From positions 124,001 through 188,000 of the forward strand of contig NZ_FCNU01000032.1 in NCBI RefSeq assembly GCF_001545115.1: a stretch of DNA of 64,000 bases, given 5' to 3'. Source of the DNA: Candidatus Protochlamydia phocaeensis. GTDB lineage: Bacteria; Chlamydiota; Chlamydiia; Chlamydiales; Parachlamydiaceae. Shown piece after piece: positions 1 to 7,637 of the stretch; the stretch's first letter is position 1, and every line of letters begins with the position of its first letter. The position numbers were made by a program, and so were the translations under genes. The notes beneath the pieces were generated by a model that worked only from the letters and a program-made list of their open reading frames with translations, was not told where the DNA came from and made no database searches.

Positions 1-116
1 GAGGGACCATATAGAGTGAATATAGCCCCTCTATCTCACGTTTCCTTCTAAGGGAAAAGAACTCAAATCTAAGCCATTAGCAGCTTTAAGAAAGCCTCTA
101 AGAGGGTCTTAAAACG
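1..116. repeat. MITE-like repeat, family 1 (copy cut by window start)
   Basis: The arm CTTCTAAGGGAAAAGAACTC, followed by AAATCTAAGCCATTAGC and a CCTCTAAGAGG end, matches the right arm of copies at 7140, 36931, 44178 and 46267. The first 40 bases form an imperfect hairpin (GAGGGACCATAT / ATATAGCCCCTC) around the AGAGTGA core seen in other copies. No reading frame is present. Confidence 0.75.
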
Positions 117-406
117 CGAATTTGAATGGTATAGATAAGAAAAGGCCTGCTAACCTGAGTTTGCTAGACTAAACAAGCCACGTGAATGGCGCATGGGCAG
201 TAGTCGTGGGTGAAGGTGCAGCCGAAATTCACGGACAACACGTACCAACCATCTTAAGCCGCGCGAGCGGCGCAGCTTAAGGCGGTTGCAGATGATGTTA
301 AATCCATTCTTTTCAAAAACCAATCTTAGTGGTTTTAATACCTCCTCCAAGGGTGGATTAAAACCCATAATTAAAGGCTTTAATTATTCCATTTTTGAGG
401 ATTCCT
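117..406. other. Intergenic spacer upstream of tolB with repeat remnants
   Basis: This spacer has no convincing gene. Bases 162-206 match 49641-49687 in inverted orientation (repeat family 3). Bases 331-372 hold two family-1 element ends head to head: GGTTTTAATACC-type, then GGGTGGATTAAAACCC. A short minus-strand frame at 150-368 crosses these repeats and is not believed. Confidence 0.6.
397..400 (+). promoter_or_regulatory. Ribosome binding site that sets the tolB start
   Basis: GAGG lies six bases before the ATG at 407 and overlaps the alternative TTG start at 395, so the ATG is preferred. Confidence 0.6.
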
Positions 407-1804
407 ATGCATATCGATCGATTTAAATTTTTATCTTTTTATTTGATAGGCTGGCTGGCCTTATCATGGATTCTACCCCTTCAAGCACAAGAAGAAGGGG
501 ATACGATCGTTGTACGGCTTGAAACGGAAAGTCCCCTTGTCCCTTTATATTTTCCTCCTTTGAGCACTGACCAAGCAGCCTTAACGGATGTTTATGCCCG
601 TCAATTGGAGCAAGTCTTGGCCTTTGACTTGAACCACAACGGCTCAACCTACTTGGCCAAGCGCACAGCAGAAAATGACCAGCTGGCCCTAGGAGGCGAA
701 TTTGAGAGTGTCGGTTCCCTCAACGATTGGCAGGCGAAAAATATTTTTTACGTTGTCAAGGGACAAATCCGCGGAAAATCCCTCCACTTTTTAGTGTTGG
801 ACGTGAATGCACAAAATATTAAAACGCCGGAAGCGATTCCTTTGACAGGCGATCTAAGCCAAGACCGGCGCTTAATCCACCGCTTTGCAGACATGATGCA
901 CAAGGCCTTGTTTGGAACGGAAGGCATTGCGTCTACCCGCATCCTTTATACGATCAAGCGTCCTAATTCCAACAATCAAAAGCCGTTTGCAGAGGTATGG
1001 GAATCCGATTATGATGGAGCCAACGCAAGGCAAATCACCCAGGACAAATCGTTCTGCGTCACTCCCGCTTACATTCCGCCTAAGCCCGGCTATTTAACCG
1101 GTGGATTTTTGTACGTTTCTTATCAGCTAGGCCAGCCCAAGATCTATGTTGCCAATTTAAAAGATGGGGTCGGGCACCGCCTCACTTATTTAGGAGGAAA
1201 CCAGCTCATGCCGGCCGTTTCCCAACAAAGAGATAAGGTCGCTTTCATCAGCGATGTGACCGGAAACCCAGACCTATTCCTGCAGCCCTTTAGCCCAGAA
1301 ACGGGGGCGATAGGCAAGCCTCAGCAAATTTTCTCGGCCAAGCAAGCCACGCAAGGCTCTCCAACTTTCAGTCCCGATGGCAAGCGCATTGCCTTTGTTT
1401 CCAATAAAGACGGATCGCCTAAGATTTATATCATTACCATTCCACAACCCGGCACAAGCTTAAAAAACATTAAAGCCACGTTGATCAGCAAACAAAATCG
1501 GGAAAATTCCGCTCCTGCTTGGTCGCCGGATGGAAGCAAGATCGCTTATTGCGCCCGCTCTAAAGGCGATAGGCAAATTTGGATTTATGATTTTGAAACA
1601 AACCAGGAAAGGCAGCTGACGCAAGGCCCTGGAAACAAAGAAAACCCCTCATGGGCGCCCAATAGCCTTCACCTAGTCTTTAACTCTTCGGATGTCAATG
1701 ACAGCAATTTATATTTAATCAATCTCAATCAAGCAGAAGCGAAACGATTGACCTTTGGTCCTGGAGAAAAGCGCTTTCCTAGTTGGGAGCCTCGCATCAA
1801 ATAA
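407..1804 (+). CDS. tolB: Tol-Pal system beta-propeller protein TolB
   Basis: This is the periplasmic TolB component of the Tol-Pal envelope complex, which links the outer membrane to the inner-membrane Tol motor and helps constriction during division. The 465-residue product starts with a hydrophobic signal sequence ending near LQAQ. An N-terminal TolB domain follows, then WD40-like/PD40 propeller blades with repeated SPDGKRIAFVS, SPDGSKIAYC and SWAPNSLHLVF motifs. The length fits the family. An upstream in-frame TTG at 395 is possible, but the ATG has the better ribosome site. The next gene encodes Pal, the usual partner, so function and context agree. Confidence 0.93.
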   Translation: MHIDRFKFLSFYLIGWLALSWILPLQAQEEGDTIVVRLETESPLVPLYFPPLSTDQAALTDVYARQLEQVLAFDLNHNGSTYLAKRTAENDQLALGGEFESVGSLNDWQAKNIFYVVKGQIRGKSLHFLVLDVNAQNIKTPEAIPLTGDLSQDRRLIHRFADMMHKALFGTEGIASTRILYTIKRPNSNNQKPFAEVWESDYDGANARQITQDKSFCVTPAYIPPKPGYLTGGFLYVSYQLGQPKIYVANLKDGVGHRLTYLGGNQLMPAVSQQRDKVAFISDVTGNPDLFLQPFSPETGAIGKPQQIFSAKQATQGSPTFSPDGKRIAFVSNKDGSPKIYIITIPQPGTSLKNIKATLISKQNRENSAPAWSPDGSKIAYCARSKGDRQIWIYDFETNQERQLTQGPGNKENPSWAPNSLHLVFNSSDVNDSNLYLINLNQAEAKRLTFGPGEKRFPSWEPRIK

Positions 1805-1809
1805 CTGGC

Positions 1810-1880
1810 AAAGGATAAAGAGTTTCTGGAAATTCTTCTTATTCGTTAAAGAAGAATTATCTAAGATGGCTTTATCCTTT
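1810..1880. other. Nested hairpin between tolB and pal
   Basis: Two perfect inverted repeats are nested. The outer AAAGGATAAAG (1810-1820) pairs with CTTTATCCTTT (1870-1880). The inner AATTCTTCTT (1831-1840) pairs with AAGAAGAATT (1849-1858). No T-run follows, so it is not a classic terminator. It could be a processing or attenuation site between tolB and pal. Confidence 0.5.
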
Positions 1881-2063
1881 CAAAAACACTTAACAATTGA
1901 TAATAAGTAACTTAATAACCACCCACTCCTTTTATAAGTAAAGCAGGAGGCATATCCTTTATTTCTCTCTTGGATTTTTTTTGCTAATATGGGCGGGTTA
2001 TGTTAAACTGCATTTCCACCAGCAAATTTCTTTTAGTTCTTTTAATCTCTAAGGAACAATTCT

Positions 2064-2855
2064 ATGAAAATACAATTATTTTTACGCTTAATTACCTTGC
2101 TAGGAACAGTTTGCGTTTTTCAAAGCTGTGCTAGAACAAGTACAGACGTTTGGGAAGACACAAAATCAGCCGGCCGGCATGTGAATAGAGGGGTCAGAGC
2201 TCTCGGAGGCAAGCATGGAGACTCTCGTCAAATTCGCTCCAGAAACGACTTTGAATGCATTGACGAGGATTCTTGCTATCCTGAAGGAAATTTCCAAGAC
2301 TGCGACTATCAAGACAATCAAATGTACAACACCGACTTTACTCAACAATCCGTCCCTGTCGCTGCTGACTTTATTCCTTTACAGGACCAAGCCAATGATG
2401 AAGTGGCGATGGCCGACGTCATTGCCCGCCAGCCAAGAGAAGCGCCGGGAGAGCCTGGAAGTTCAATTCCGGGAATTGAATATTTTAGAGATCCGAGCAC
2501 CATTCCGCAATTGGCGAATCTTTTCAGACCCATCTATTTTGACTATGACAGCAGCTTAGTGAAAGGCCAAGCGAATCTGCAAGCCATTCACAGTATTGCT
2601 GATTTCCTACGCAGCCATCCCACTGTCTATGCATTCATTGAAGGCCATACGGATGAGCGCGGACCGCAAGCCTATAATTTAGCGCTGGGATCCCGCCGCA
2701 GCAATGCTGTGCGCAATATGCTCATTAACGAAGGGGTTAATCCTGACAATCTTTTCACTATTTCTTACGGAAAAGAGCGTCCCGTGGTGTTAGAACGCCA
2801 TGAAGAAGGCTGGGCAAAAAACCGTCGCGTAGAGTTTAAAATCTATGAACGCTAA
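2064..2855 (+). CDS. pal: Peptidoglycan-associated lipoprotein Pal (OmpA family)
   Basis: Outer-membrane lipoprotein of the Tol-Pal complex that binds peptidoglycan. The 263-residue product has a lipoprotein signal with the modified cysteine probably at Cys22 (VFQSC). A variable acidic linker follows, then a C-terminal OmpA domain from about residue 170. Visible OmpA-domain motifs are FDYDSS, EGHTDERG, NLALGSRRSNAVRNML and ISYGKERP with a final NRRVEF. It lies 259 bases after tolB, and the next gene overlaps its end by 11 bases, which suggests co-transcription. In chlamydiae it would contact the minimal peptidoglycan at the division site. Confidence 0.93.
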   Translation: MKIQLFLRLITLLGTVCVFQSCARTSTDVWEDTKSAGRHVNRGVRALGGKHGDSRQIRSRNDFECIDEDSCYPEGNFQDCDYQDNQMYNTDFTQQSVPVAADFIPLQDQANDEVAMADVIARQPREAPGEPGSSIPGIEYFRDPSTIPQLANLFRPIYFDYDSSLVKGQANLQAIHSIADFLRSHPTVYAFIEGHTDERGPQAYNLALGSRRSNAVRNMLINEGVNPDNLFTISYGKERPVVLERHEEGWAKNRRVEFKIYER

Positions 2856-3585
2856 AATGTATTTGATGGGAATGCTCCTGGCATTCCCCTTTTTAGGCTT
2901 TGGAGCGATTCCGACTTCCTCTAATCGCTCTAATTCGCAACCGCGATCTGCTGCCGTTCAAATGGAGGAAGTGGATATTACTCCTCTTATCCGTCAATTC
3001 AAGACAGCGGTCGCCGATTTGAAGCATGAGATGAATAATCACGAATCAGAGATTCGCATGTTTGAAGAAAGGCTGCATAACCAAGAGATCGCCTTTGATC
3101 AAATTCGCCAGCAAATGGCAGATGATCTGCAATCGCATAAAGACTATACAAGAGCCGCTTCGATCAATCAGGAAGGCAAAGCAGCCGCTTTGGAAGGCAA
3201 AATTGATGCCCTTGATACGACTGTGAAAGGTTTAATTGCCGATTTACGCCAGATGAAGACGCAAGCTAATGATTCGGTCACTGTACTGGGACAATATAAG
3301 CAGAAAATCAGCGATCTGGAGCAGCTGATTGACGCGCAGAACAAGCACATGTCGAGCCTAGAAGCGGCTTTGCATTCCATGATGGATGTCTTGCAAGCCA
3401 AAGAAGTGGCTGCTCAAGAAATCGCAGCCAAAGCAACTGAAGCGGGCAGGACGTATAAAGTTCAGTCAGGCGATACGTTGGAAAAGATCGCTAGGGCCAA
3501 TAAAGTTACAGTCCAGCAGCTAAGGGATTACAATCAATTGTCATCCGACCGTATTATGATTGGTCAAACGCTAAAACTTCCTTAA
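2845..3585 (+). CDS. Secreted coiled-coil protein with C-terminal LysM domain
   Basis: The 246-residue protein has a signal peptide (about residues 1-20), a long heptad-rich coiled coil (about 40-195) and one C-terminal LysM domain starting YKVQSGDTLEKIARANK and ending GQTLKLP. LysM domains bind N-acetylglucosamine-containing glycans, so it probably tethers to periplasmic peptidoglycan. It overlaps the end of pal by 11 bases and shares a TAATG junction with murI. Chlamydia also carries a LysM protein next to tolB-pal. Its coiled coil recalls the Tol-associated CpoB/YbgF position, but no TPRs are visible, so that equivalence is only a suggestion. Confidence 0.82.
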   Translation: MNAKMYLMGMLLAFPFLGFGAIPTSSNRSNSQPRSAAVQMEEVDITPLIRQFKTAVADLKHEMNNHESEIRMFEERLHNQEIAFDQIRQQMADDLQSHKDYTRAASINQEGKAAALEGKIDALDTTVKGLIADLRQMKTQANDSVTVLGQYKQKISDLEQLIDAQNKHMSSLEAALHSMMDVLQAKEVAAQEIAAKATEAGRTYKVQSGDTLEKIARANKVTVQQLRDYNQLSSDRIMIGQTLKLP

Positions 3586-4424
3586 TGGCCATGCCTGAGC
3601 TTGATTCTTCCTATCCGATCGGCCTATTCGACTCCGGGGTGGGCGGATTGACCGTCATGCAAGAGATCATGCGGGTTCTGCCGCATGAAAGCCTTGTCTA
3701 TTTTGGCGATACGGCCCGGGTGCCTTATGGGAATAAAAGCCGCGAGACCATTATTCGCTATAGCATTGAAAATGCCATTTTTCTTTTAGAGAAGCAAGTC
3801 AAGCTTCTCGTAGTGGCCTGCAATACGGCTTCGGCCTTTGCGCTGCCAAAACTGCGAAAAATTTTTAATATTCCCATTATCGGCGTGGTCGAACCCGGCG
3901 CAGAAAAGGCGGTTTCGGTCACGCGCAACCAACGCATTGCCGTATTGGGAACAAAAGGGACCATCCAATCCAGAGCCTATCAAACGGAAATTCAGCGCCT
4001 TTTACCGCACGCACACATTTTTTCTCAAGCCTGTCCGCTCTTTGTTCCCTTGGTGGAAGAGCGCTTTCTCGATCATCCGGCCACGCGATTATTGGTCAAA
4101 GAATATTTAAGCGGCTTGCATCAGCAAGAGATAGATACGGTTTTGCTTGGCTGTACTCACTACCCCTTATTAAAACCCCTTATCCAGCAAGAATTGGGAG
4201 CACATATTCACTTGGTTGATTCAGCCACTACCTGTGCAGAAAAAATTGCCTCTATTTTGGAAACGCAGAAATTGCAGTCCCGCGCCTCTTCGCCTTCTCA
4301 TGCTTACTATGTCTCCGATGATCCCGATAAATTCAAAGAGCTAGGAGAAAAGTTATTCGGGCAAGCCTTGCCCCATGTCGAGCTGCTTAATCATGAAAAA
4401 TTCACTCCCTTTATTTACCATTAG
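3585..4424 (+). CDS. murI: Glutamate racemase MurI
   Basis: Interconverts L- and D-glutamate in the cytoplasm, supplying D-Glu for peptidoglycan stem peptides. The 279-residue length is normal. The N-terminal FDSGVGGLTV motif and both catalytic cysteines are present: Cys79 in VVACNTASA and Cys190 in LLGCTHYPLL. The ATG overlaps the LysM gene stop (TAATG), implying translational coupling and placing peptidoglycan precursor synthesis in one unit with pal and the LysM protein. A second ATG two codons downstream would also work. Confidence 0.95.
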   Translation: MAMPELDSSYPIGLFDSGVGGLTVMQEIMRVLPHESLVYFGDTARVPYGNKSRETIIRYSIENAIFLLEKQVKLLVVACNTASAFALPKLRKIFNIPIIGVVEPGAEKAVSVTRNQRIAVLGTKGTIQSRAYQTEIQRLLPHAHIFSQACPLFVPLVEERFLDHPATRLLVKEYLSGLHQQEIDTVLLGCTHYPLLKPLIQQELGAHIHLVDSATTCAEKIASILETQKLQSRASSPSHAYYVSDDPDKFKELGEKLFGQALPHVELLNHEKFTPFIYH

Positions 4425-4446
4425 ATGAGGGAAGCAGATAGCGGAT

Positions 4447-5259
4447 ATGCCCAACTTAAATTTTAAGCAGTGGAAAGACGCGCAGCCTTTTATCCAAGAC
4501 CGCTTGATTCAACCGGAAAATTCGCGCTGGGGACGGGCAATCTGCTACTGGTTCGAAAAGAAGGCGCAGGGGCATGTTTTTCAGCACGTCTATGCCGCTG
4601 CTTTTGATGCCTCCAATGGCGATCTTTATTTAGATTGCAGCCGATTTAAAATAAGCGTGAAATGCCTATGCCTGTCCGCAGTCTTTCCTGTTTGGATGGC
4701 AATCAAGACGGGTTATCACTTGGCATTACCGCTCTCGATTCCTTTGGAAGCTTTTAAAGCCCTGCACAAGGGATTCCGGGAGGACCTGTCATTTAAGCAA
4801 ATGGCTCATGAAAGCGGATGGCATGTCGTCCGAAACATCGCTGATATCATTCGCACGCCTCTTTATGGAATCGCTTTGACCGTCATGTGCTTAGCAGGTG
4901 CAATCTTAGGCCTGTTTCTTCCCGATAAGCTTTACGATATCCGCAAAAGAATCGGCGAGCTTGAGAAAAGCTTGAATTGGCAGGATACGCAAAGTTTTTG
5001 GACACGCGCTGCTTGTTTTCAGCCATTTGAAAACTTGATGGATGTACATGAACGCAATAGAATTCATGCAGATACCCTTTATGAAGGAAATCCCGTCCTT
5101 CATGGGCTCAACAATTATGCGCGCGCACTTATTCAATTTAAGCGCCGCCAGCGCAACCTTTTCGAGGATTGCTACCAATTGCAAGATTCTCAAGACGTTT
5201 ATCTCAGTCCAGCCTATCCGCTCGAAACGCCCCTCCCCGCTTCAATCTTAGCTCTATAA
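4447..5259 (+). CDS. Hypothetical membrane protein, family not recognised
   Basis: The 270-residue protein has no domain I recognise. Two hydrophobic stretches are visible, about residues 75-105 (ISVKCLCLSAVFPVWMAIK) and 135-160 (YGIALTVMCLAGAILGLFLP). A KRIGELEKSLNW helix and a basic, glutamine-rich C-terminus follow. There is no signal peptide, so both termini may be cytoplasmic or it may be an inclusion-membrane-type protein with a two-segment hydrophobic hairpin. It starts 22 bases after murI on the same strand and has an ordinary coding composition. It could be a lineage-specific chlamydial protein. Confidence 0.7.
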   Translation: MPNLNFKQWKDAQPFIQDRLIQPENSRWGRAICYWFEKKAQGHVFQHVYAAAFDASNGDLYLDCSRFKISVKCLCLSAVFPVWMAIKTGYHLALPLSIPLEAFKALHKGFREDLSFKQMAHESGWHVVRNIADIIRTPLYGIALTVMCLAGAILGLFLPDKLYDIRKRIGELEKSLNWQDTQSFWTRAACFQPFENLMDVHERNRIHADTLYEGNPVLHGLNNYARALIQFKRRQRNLFEDCYQLQDSQDVYLSPAYPLETPLPASILAL

Positions 5260-5300
5260 ACCGACATCCAATAGAGAGATCCAGTAACCTGAGTTAGTCA

Positions 5301-5804
5301 TTATCCTGCTGTCCGCTTCCCATGGCGGCGGTAAAAGAAGAGCAGGCCAATGAGCAAGACGAGTCCGCTGATGGAGAGGGCTGTAAAGGGAAAAGAGGGA
5401 TGAGATACGATCTCTGCTTGGTCGAGCACGTATAATTGAATCAGCTTGCCCTCCCGATCGTAAACGGGATCCTCTTTGAATAAACCGCGGATGAAAAGGG
5501 CGTGCTGCGTAGGCAGATCGGCTAGAGGCATCTTAAGAAAGAGCTGATTGGATATCGTGGCTTGCGTTCCTATGCAGCAGCTTCTCAAGTTAGGTTGGGC
5601 AGCTAAAATCCACTGTCCGCCAGACGTTTGATACGGGAATCCCTTTATTTGAATGAATTGATTTTGATAGGCCGCCCGTTTGGCCGGATCGAGGAGTTGC
5701 TCGAAACTCACAGTCTCCGGTTGCTGGGCAGATAAAGCCGCCATCCATAATCCGATGAGGAGGGACAGGCAAAGCGCGATGCCATTTTTTAGCTTTTCTG
5801 CCAT
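5301..5804 (-). CDS. Hypothetical exported protein with C-terminal membrane anchor
   Basis: The 167-residue product has an N-terminal signal sequence (about 1-26, ending LSAQQ) and a C-terminal transmembrane helix (about 140-160) followed by the basic tail YRRHGKRTAG, predicting a type I membrane protein. The middle part (FIQIKGFPYQTSGGQWIL and a CC pair in RSCCIGTQ) has an OB-fold-like beta pattern, but I cannot assign a family. It is convergent with the preceding gene and divergent from metK. Confidence 0.65.
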   Translation of the reverse strand: MAEKLKNGIALCLSLLIGLWMAALSAQQPETVSFEQLLDPAKRAAYQNQFIQIKGFPYQTSGGQWILAAQPNLRSCCIGTQATISNQLFLKMPLADLPTQHALFIRGLFKEDPVYDREGKLIQLYVLDQAEIVSHPSFPFTALSISGLVLLIGLLFFYRRHGKRTAG

Positions 5805-5924
5805 GTACCCTCCTCACCCTTATTCAGCATTTCCTATTTGAATAATAATTTTAAAAGTGCATAAATCCATTGCAAAGCGGCAATTTATTTTTTTATGACC
5901 GCCAAAAATTAGCGAGTGTAAACT

Positions 5925-7133
5925 ATGTCCCATTTTCTTTTCACTTCCGAATCCGTTTCCATCGGCCATCCAGATAAAATTGCCGATCAAATTTCGGATG
6001 CCATTCTCGATGCGTGCCTAGCAGGTGATCCGAATTCCCGCGTCGCCTGTGAAACGCTAGTGACTAAAGGATTGGTCATGCTGGCGGGAGAAATCACGAC
6101 TTACGCAACGGTAGACTATCAAGATATCGTTAGGCGGACAATCCAAGAAATCGGATACGACAACTCTCAGCTTGGGTTCGATTATCACTCCTGCGGCATT
6201 TTGACATCTATCAATAAGCAATCCCCCGACATTGCCCAAGGAGTGGATGAAGATCAAAACGCCTATAAAGAGCAAGGAGCAGGCGATCAAGGCCTCATGT
6301 TTGGCTATGCTTGCGATGAAACGCCAGAACTGATGCCGCTTCCCATTATGCTTGCCCATGGCATTGTCCGCGAGTTGCGCTATAAACGCCAGAAAGGAAT
6401 CTTAAAATACCTTCGTCCCGACGCAAAAGCCCAAGTCACCGTGGAATACGATGAAAATCACCAACCTGTCCGCGTCCATACGGTTGTTCTATCCACCCAG
6501 CATGCAGAAGAGGCCGACCAAGCCACAATCATAAGAGATATGAAGGAGCTGATACGCCATTTAATCCCCTCCCATTTAATGGATGAGAATACGCTCTTTT
6601 ATATCAATCCAACAGGCCGCTTTGTCATTGGGGGGCCAGCGGGAGATTGCGGATTAACCGGCCGAAAAATCATCGTCGATACCTATGGAGGCATGGGAAG
6701 GCACGGAGGCGGGGCCTTCTCGGGCAAAGACCCATCTAAAGTCGACCGATCAGCCTGCTATGCAGCCCGCTACATCGCTAAAAATATTGTGGCCGCCAAA
6801 CTAGCCAAGCGATGCGAAGTTCAGCTGTCTTATGCAATTGGCATTCCTCACCCCATTTCTATCAAGATCGATACATTCGGCACTGCCACTGTCAACGAAG
6901 AACTTCTCAGCCATACTATTCCCTTGGTCTTCCATTTGACACCCAAAGGCATTATTCAAATGTTGGATCTAAAGCGTCCTATCTATCGACATACCGCTTA
7001 TGAAGGCCATTTTGGGAAGATCGGTGAGAACTTTACTTGGGAGAAAACAGATCGCATTCAAGCGCTATTAAATGCAATCAAGCAAGAATCGTTTCTCTTG
7101 CATACCGAAAAATGCGAAGCCCAAGAATGTTAA
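5925..7133 (+). CDS. metK: S-adenosylmethionine synthetase MetK
   Basis: Makes S-adenosylmethionine from methionine and ATP in the cytoplasm. The 402-residue protein has the expected signatures: [20 protein letters not shown] at the N-terminus (ATP/Mg site), [16 protein letters not shown] and [18 protein letters not shown]. It is slightly longer than the E. coli enzyme (384 residues). Pathogenic Chlamydia lack metK and import SAM, so this gene fits the less reduced metabolism of environmental chlamydiae. A likely SAM-transporter homologue lies at 19622. No SAM riboswitch-like structure is visible in the 120 bases upstream. Confidence 0.96.
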   Translation: MSHFLFTSESVSIGHPDKIADQISDAILDACLAGDPNSRVACETLVTKGLVMLAGEITTYATVDYQDIVRRTIQEIGYDNSQLGFDYHSCGILTSINKQSPDIAQGVDEDQNAYKEQGAGDQGLMFGYACDETPELMPLPIMLAHGIVRELRYKRQKGILKYLRPDAKAQVTVEYDENHQPVRVHTVVLSTQHAEEADQATIIRDMKELIRHLIPSHLMDENTLFYINPTGRFVIGGPAGDCGLTGRKIIVDTYGGMGRHGGGAFSGKDPSKVDRSACYAARYIAKNIVAAKLAKRCEVQLSYAIGIPHPISIKIDTFGTATVNEELLSHTIPLVFHLTPKGIIQMLDLKRPIYRHTAYEGHFGKIGENFTWEKTDRIQALLNAIKQESFLLHTEKCEAQEC

Positions 7134-7139
7134 AGGATG

Positions 7140-7236
7140 CATTATAACTCATCATAGCCTCGATTCAAGGAGATATTTTCTCCCAAGCAGAAAAGAACGC
7201 GAATCTAGGTCATTAGCGCTTTAATACACCCTCTTA
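7140..7236. repeat. MITE-like repeat, family 1 (short copy)
   Basis: A left arm (CATAGCCTCGATTCAAGGAG, then ATATTTTCTCCC) joins a right arm (AAAAGAACGCGAATCTAGGT, then CATTAGCGCTTTAATACACCCTCTTA). The variable central hairpin seen in longer copies is nearly absent here. Confidence 0.75.
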
Positions 7237-7637
7237 GATAGCCTAACCATAGGGAAGTGTCTTTGCCTGGCCAGATTTTCAAATAAAGCATCAAAAGCTG
7301 TTCTCGGCCTCCAATCCGCTCCTTGCCTTAAAAAGTTTACTACAATTTTAAATTAGCCCTACATTTCATTAAATTAAACCAAGCTTACCTAAGCCATTAG
7401 CCGTTTTAAGACATCCTCTAATCAGAGATTTAAAAAGCCTGGGATTTAGCGGAAAATAAAAAATTTTCTTCGAAGATCGATATACTTATTTGCTTGATAA
7501 TTTATCTACTAAAAACAATCAAAAAAAATTAAATAGCATTAAATAAGTTAAATAATTTTTTAATTGATTAATTAATAATAAAAAACTAGAATAAAGCCAA
7601 CTTATTTCATCCTTACATTAAAAATAGAATTTTACTC
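7237..7637. other. AT-rich spacer upstream of the F-box gene
   Basis: No gene is visible. Bases 7380-7424 (CCATTAGCCGTTTTAAGACA, then TCCTCT) are a fragment of repeat family 1. The last 150 bases are very AT-rich, as is usual before chlamydial accessory genes, and probably hold the promoter of the next gene. I cannot place it with confidence. Confidence 0.5.

Noticed and set aside
150-368. Minus-strand frame of 72 codons at the window start
   Set aside because: It covers repeat remnants and has no recognisable domain or ribosome site.
5805-5924. SAM riboswitch upstream of metK
   Set aside because: No conserved SAM-I or SAM-II helices or terminator stem could be seen in the 120 bases.
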